A stretch of DNA of 14,146 bases from Smithellaceae bacterium (GTDB taxonomy: Bacteria; Desulfobacterota; Syntrophia; Syntrophales; Smithellaceae). The notes beneath the pieces were generated by a model. The model did no database searches. It worked only from the letters and a program-made list of their open reading frames with translations, and was not told the DNA's origin. Below are positions 13,463 to 14,146 of the stretch, one piece after another. A program made the position numbers and the translations under genes. The stretch's first letter is position 1; every line of letters starts with the position of its first letter. The DNA lies in NCBI GenBank assembly GCA_028701435.1, contig JAQVQT010000021.1, positions 3,407-17,552 of the forward strand. The letters run 5' to 3'.

Positions 13463-14146
13463 TGCATCCCCTTCTTCAGATTGATCAGATTTTTTTCCAT
13501 CAGCGACAGATAGGTTTCGCCCGCCTGAAAATCTTTTTTGCCGACATCGTGTCCGTTGTTGAGCTTGAGCAGCTCCACACCGGTTTCGGAGGCTATCGTC
13601 GCGGCGAGCTTCGGGGCCACCAGATCTTCGTAATAAATATAGCGCAGCTTTTCCGCCCTGACCTGCTCCATCAGAGACAGGATCTGCTGCGGAGAAGGCT
13701 CCGCATCCGCCGAGCTGTTGTAGGCCGACCGGTAGTGCAGATGATACCGGTTGGCCAGATACGCGAAGGCCCAGTGTCCGGCATGCAAGACGGTTTTGGT
13801 TTTGCACGCGGAAAGTTCCCCGCGGTATTGTTCATCCAGCTCCGTCAGTTGACGTTTATAGCGCTCGGCGTTTTGTTTATAGACCTCGCTGTTTTTTGAA
13901 TCCCGAATGATGAAAGCCGCCGCGATGTTGTCGATCATTTTCTGCGCGTTGGCGGCGTCCAGCCAGATATGCGGATCGTATTTCGACGCATGGTCCGGAT
14001 CATTTGCCTGTCCCGCCGTCGAATAGCCGGGATCCTGCTCGGGCGACTCCGGCAGGGGCAGCAGAAACGCGCCCTGCCCGGTTTCAACCGCCAGCATATT
14101 CGTTTTCTCGGCGGCCGCATTGATGATCTTGTAGGCCCACTGTTCC
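13453..14146 (-). CDS. znuA: Zinc/manganese ABC transporter substrate-binding protein (partial, 5' end cut)
   Basis: The last 231 codons are present; the frame stays open to the right edge (EQWAYKIINAAAEKTN before the first internal Met at 14097), so the signal peptide and N-lobe lie outside. Cluster A-I (ZnuA/TroA/PsaA) features: DPHIWLDAANAQKMIDNI with a metal-ligand His, a long charged linking helix with ELDEQYRGEL, LHAGHWAFAYLANRYHL with a second His ligand, ADAEPSPQQIL, and YYEDLVAPKLAATIASETGVELLKLN in the C-lobe (split: YYEDLVAPKL, AATIASETGVELL). The loop before DPHIW is acidic and has a single His, unlike the His-rich loop of many ZnuA proteins, so manganese is also possible. The protein is periplasmic and hands metal to ZnuB. 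Any Zur or Mn-dependent operator would be upstream, beyond the window. Confidence 0.88.
   Translation of the reverse strand, partial: EQWAYKIINAAAEKTNMLAVETGQGAFLLPLPESPEQDPGYSTAGQANDPDHASKYDPHIWLDAANAQKMIDNIAAAFIIRDSKNSEVYKQNAERYKRQLTELDEQYRGELSACKTKTVLHAGHWAFAYLANRYHLHYRSAYNSSADAEPSPQQILSLMEQVRAEKLRYIYYEDLVAPKLAATIASETGVELLKLNNGHDVGKKDFQAGETYLSLMEKNLINLKKGMQCR

Noticed and set aside
13463..13807. N-terminal extension of the ABC ATPase
   Set aside because: It is the shifted reading of znuA coding sequence; the ABC domain begins with MPVIRVEEL at 13462 with its own ribosome site.
1..14146. Mobile elements, CRISPR array, phage or toxin-antitoxin genes
   Set aside because: No transposase or integrase-like products, no regularly spaced repeats, and no terminal inverted repeats were found by reading both strands.

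Overview
The window looks like ordinary chromosome from a mid-to-high GC Gram-negative bacterium, most likely a deltaproteobacterium (Desulfobacterota; a Syntrophus/Smithella-like relative is my best guess). This is inferred from the gene set (DUF2845 exported proteins, a trpS-scpA-scpB-rluB cluster with HU/IHF-type genes on both sides, a VKOR-thioredoxin fusion) and not from any database search. I see no mobile element, phage gene, CRISPR array, rRNA or tRNA.

Left part (1-1540). A long minus-strand frame enters from the left edge and starts at 1345. It resembles the N-terminal half of AddB-like recombination nucleases/inactivated helicases. Its promoter (-35 at 1434-1439, -10 at 1411-1416) is divergent from an almost ideal sigma70 promoter at 1507-1535 that reads right.

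Envelope/redox block (1570-6443). Plus strand: a VKOR-like membrane oxidoreductase fused to a periplasmic thioredoxin-like domain, then an intrinsic terminator, a MidA/NDUFAF7-like SAM methyltransferase, and two tandem cysteine-containing exported DUF2845 proteins. Converging on these from the minus strand is a 690-residue DUF255 (YyaL/SPATA20-type) protein with a CHWC thioredoxin motif. A disulfide-forming enzyme close to small multi-cysteine exported proteins suggests, but does not prove, enzyme and substrates. This block is the best candidate for little-described biology in the window.

Core information-processing block (6891-10921). A 447-bp gene-free gap precedes an HU gene. A long hairpin follows it, then the tightly packed operon trpS (TTG start), scpA, scpB (long acidic tail) and rluB, with overlaps or gaps of 1-8 nt. 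A candidate promoter inside the 3' end of rluB drives a second HU/IHF-type gene, closed by a strong GAAA-tetraloop terminator.

Metal transport block (10986-14146, minus strand). znuA (cut by the right edge), znuC and znuB overlap one another and encode a binding protein-dependent Zn/Mn ABC importer. They are followed at 27 nt by a polytopic permease of the bile acid:Na+ symporter (BASS)-like type.
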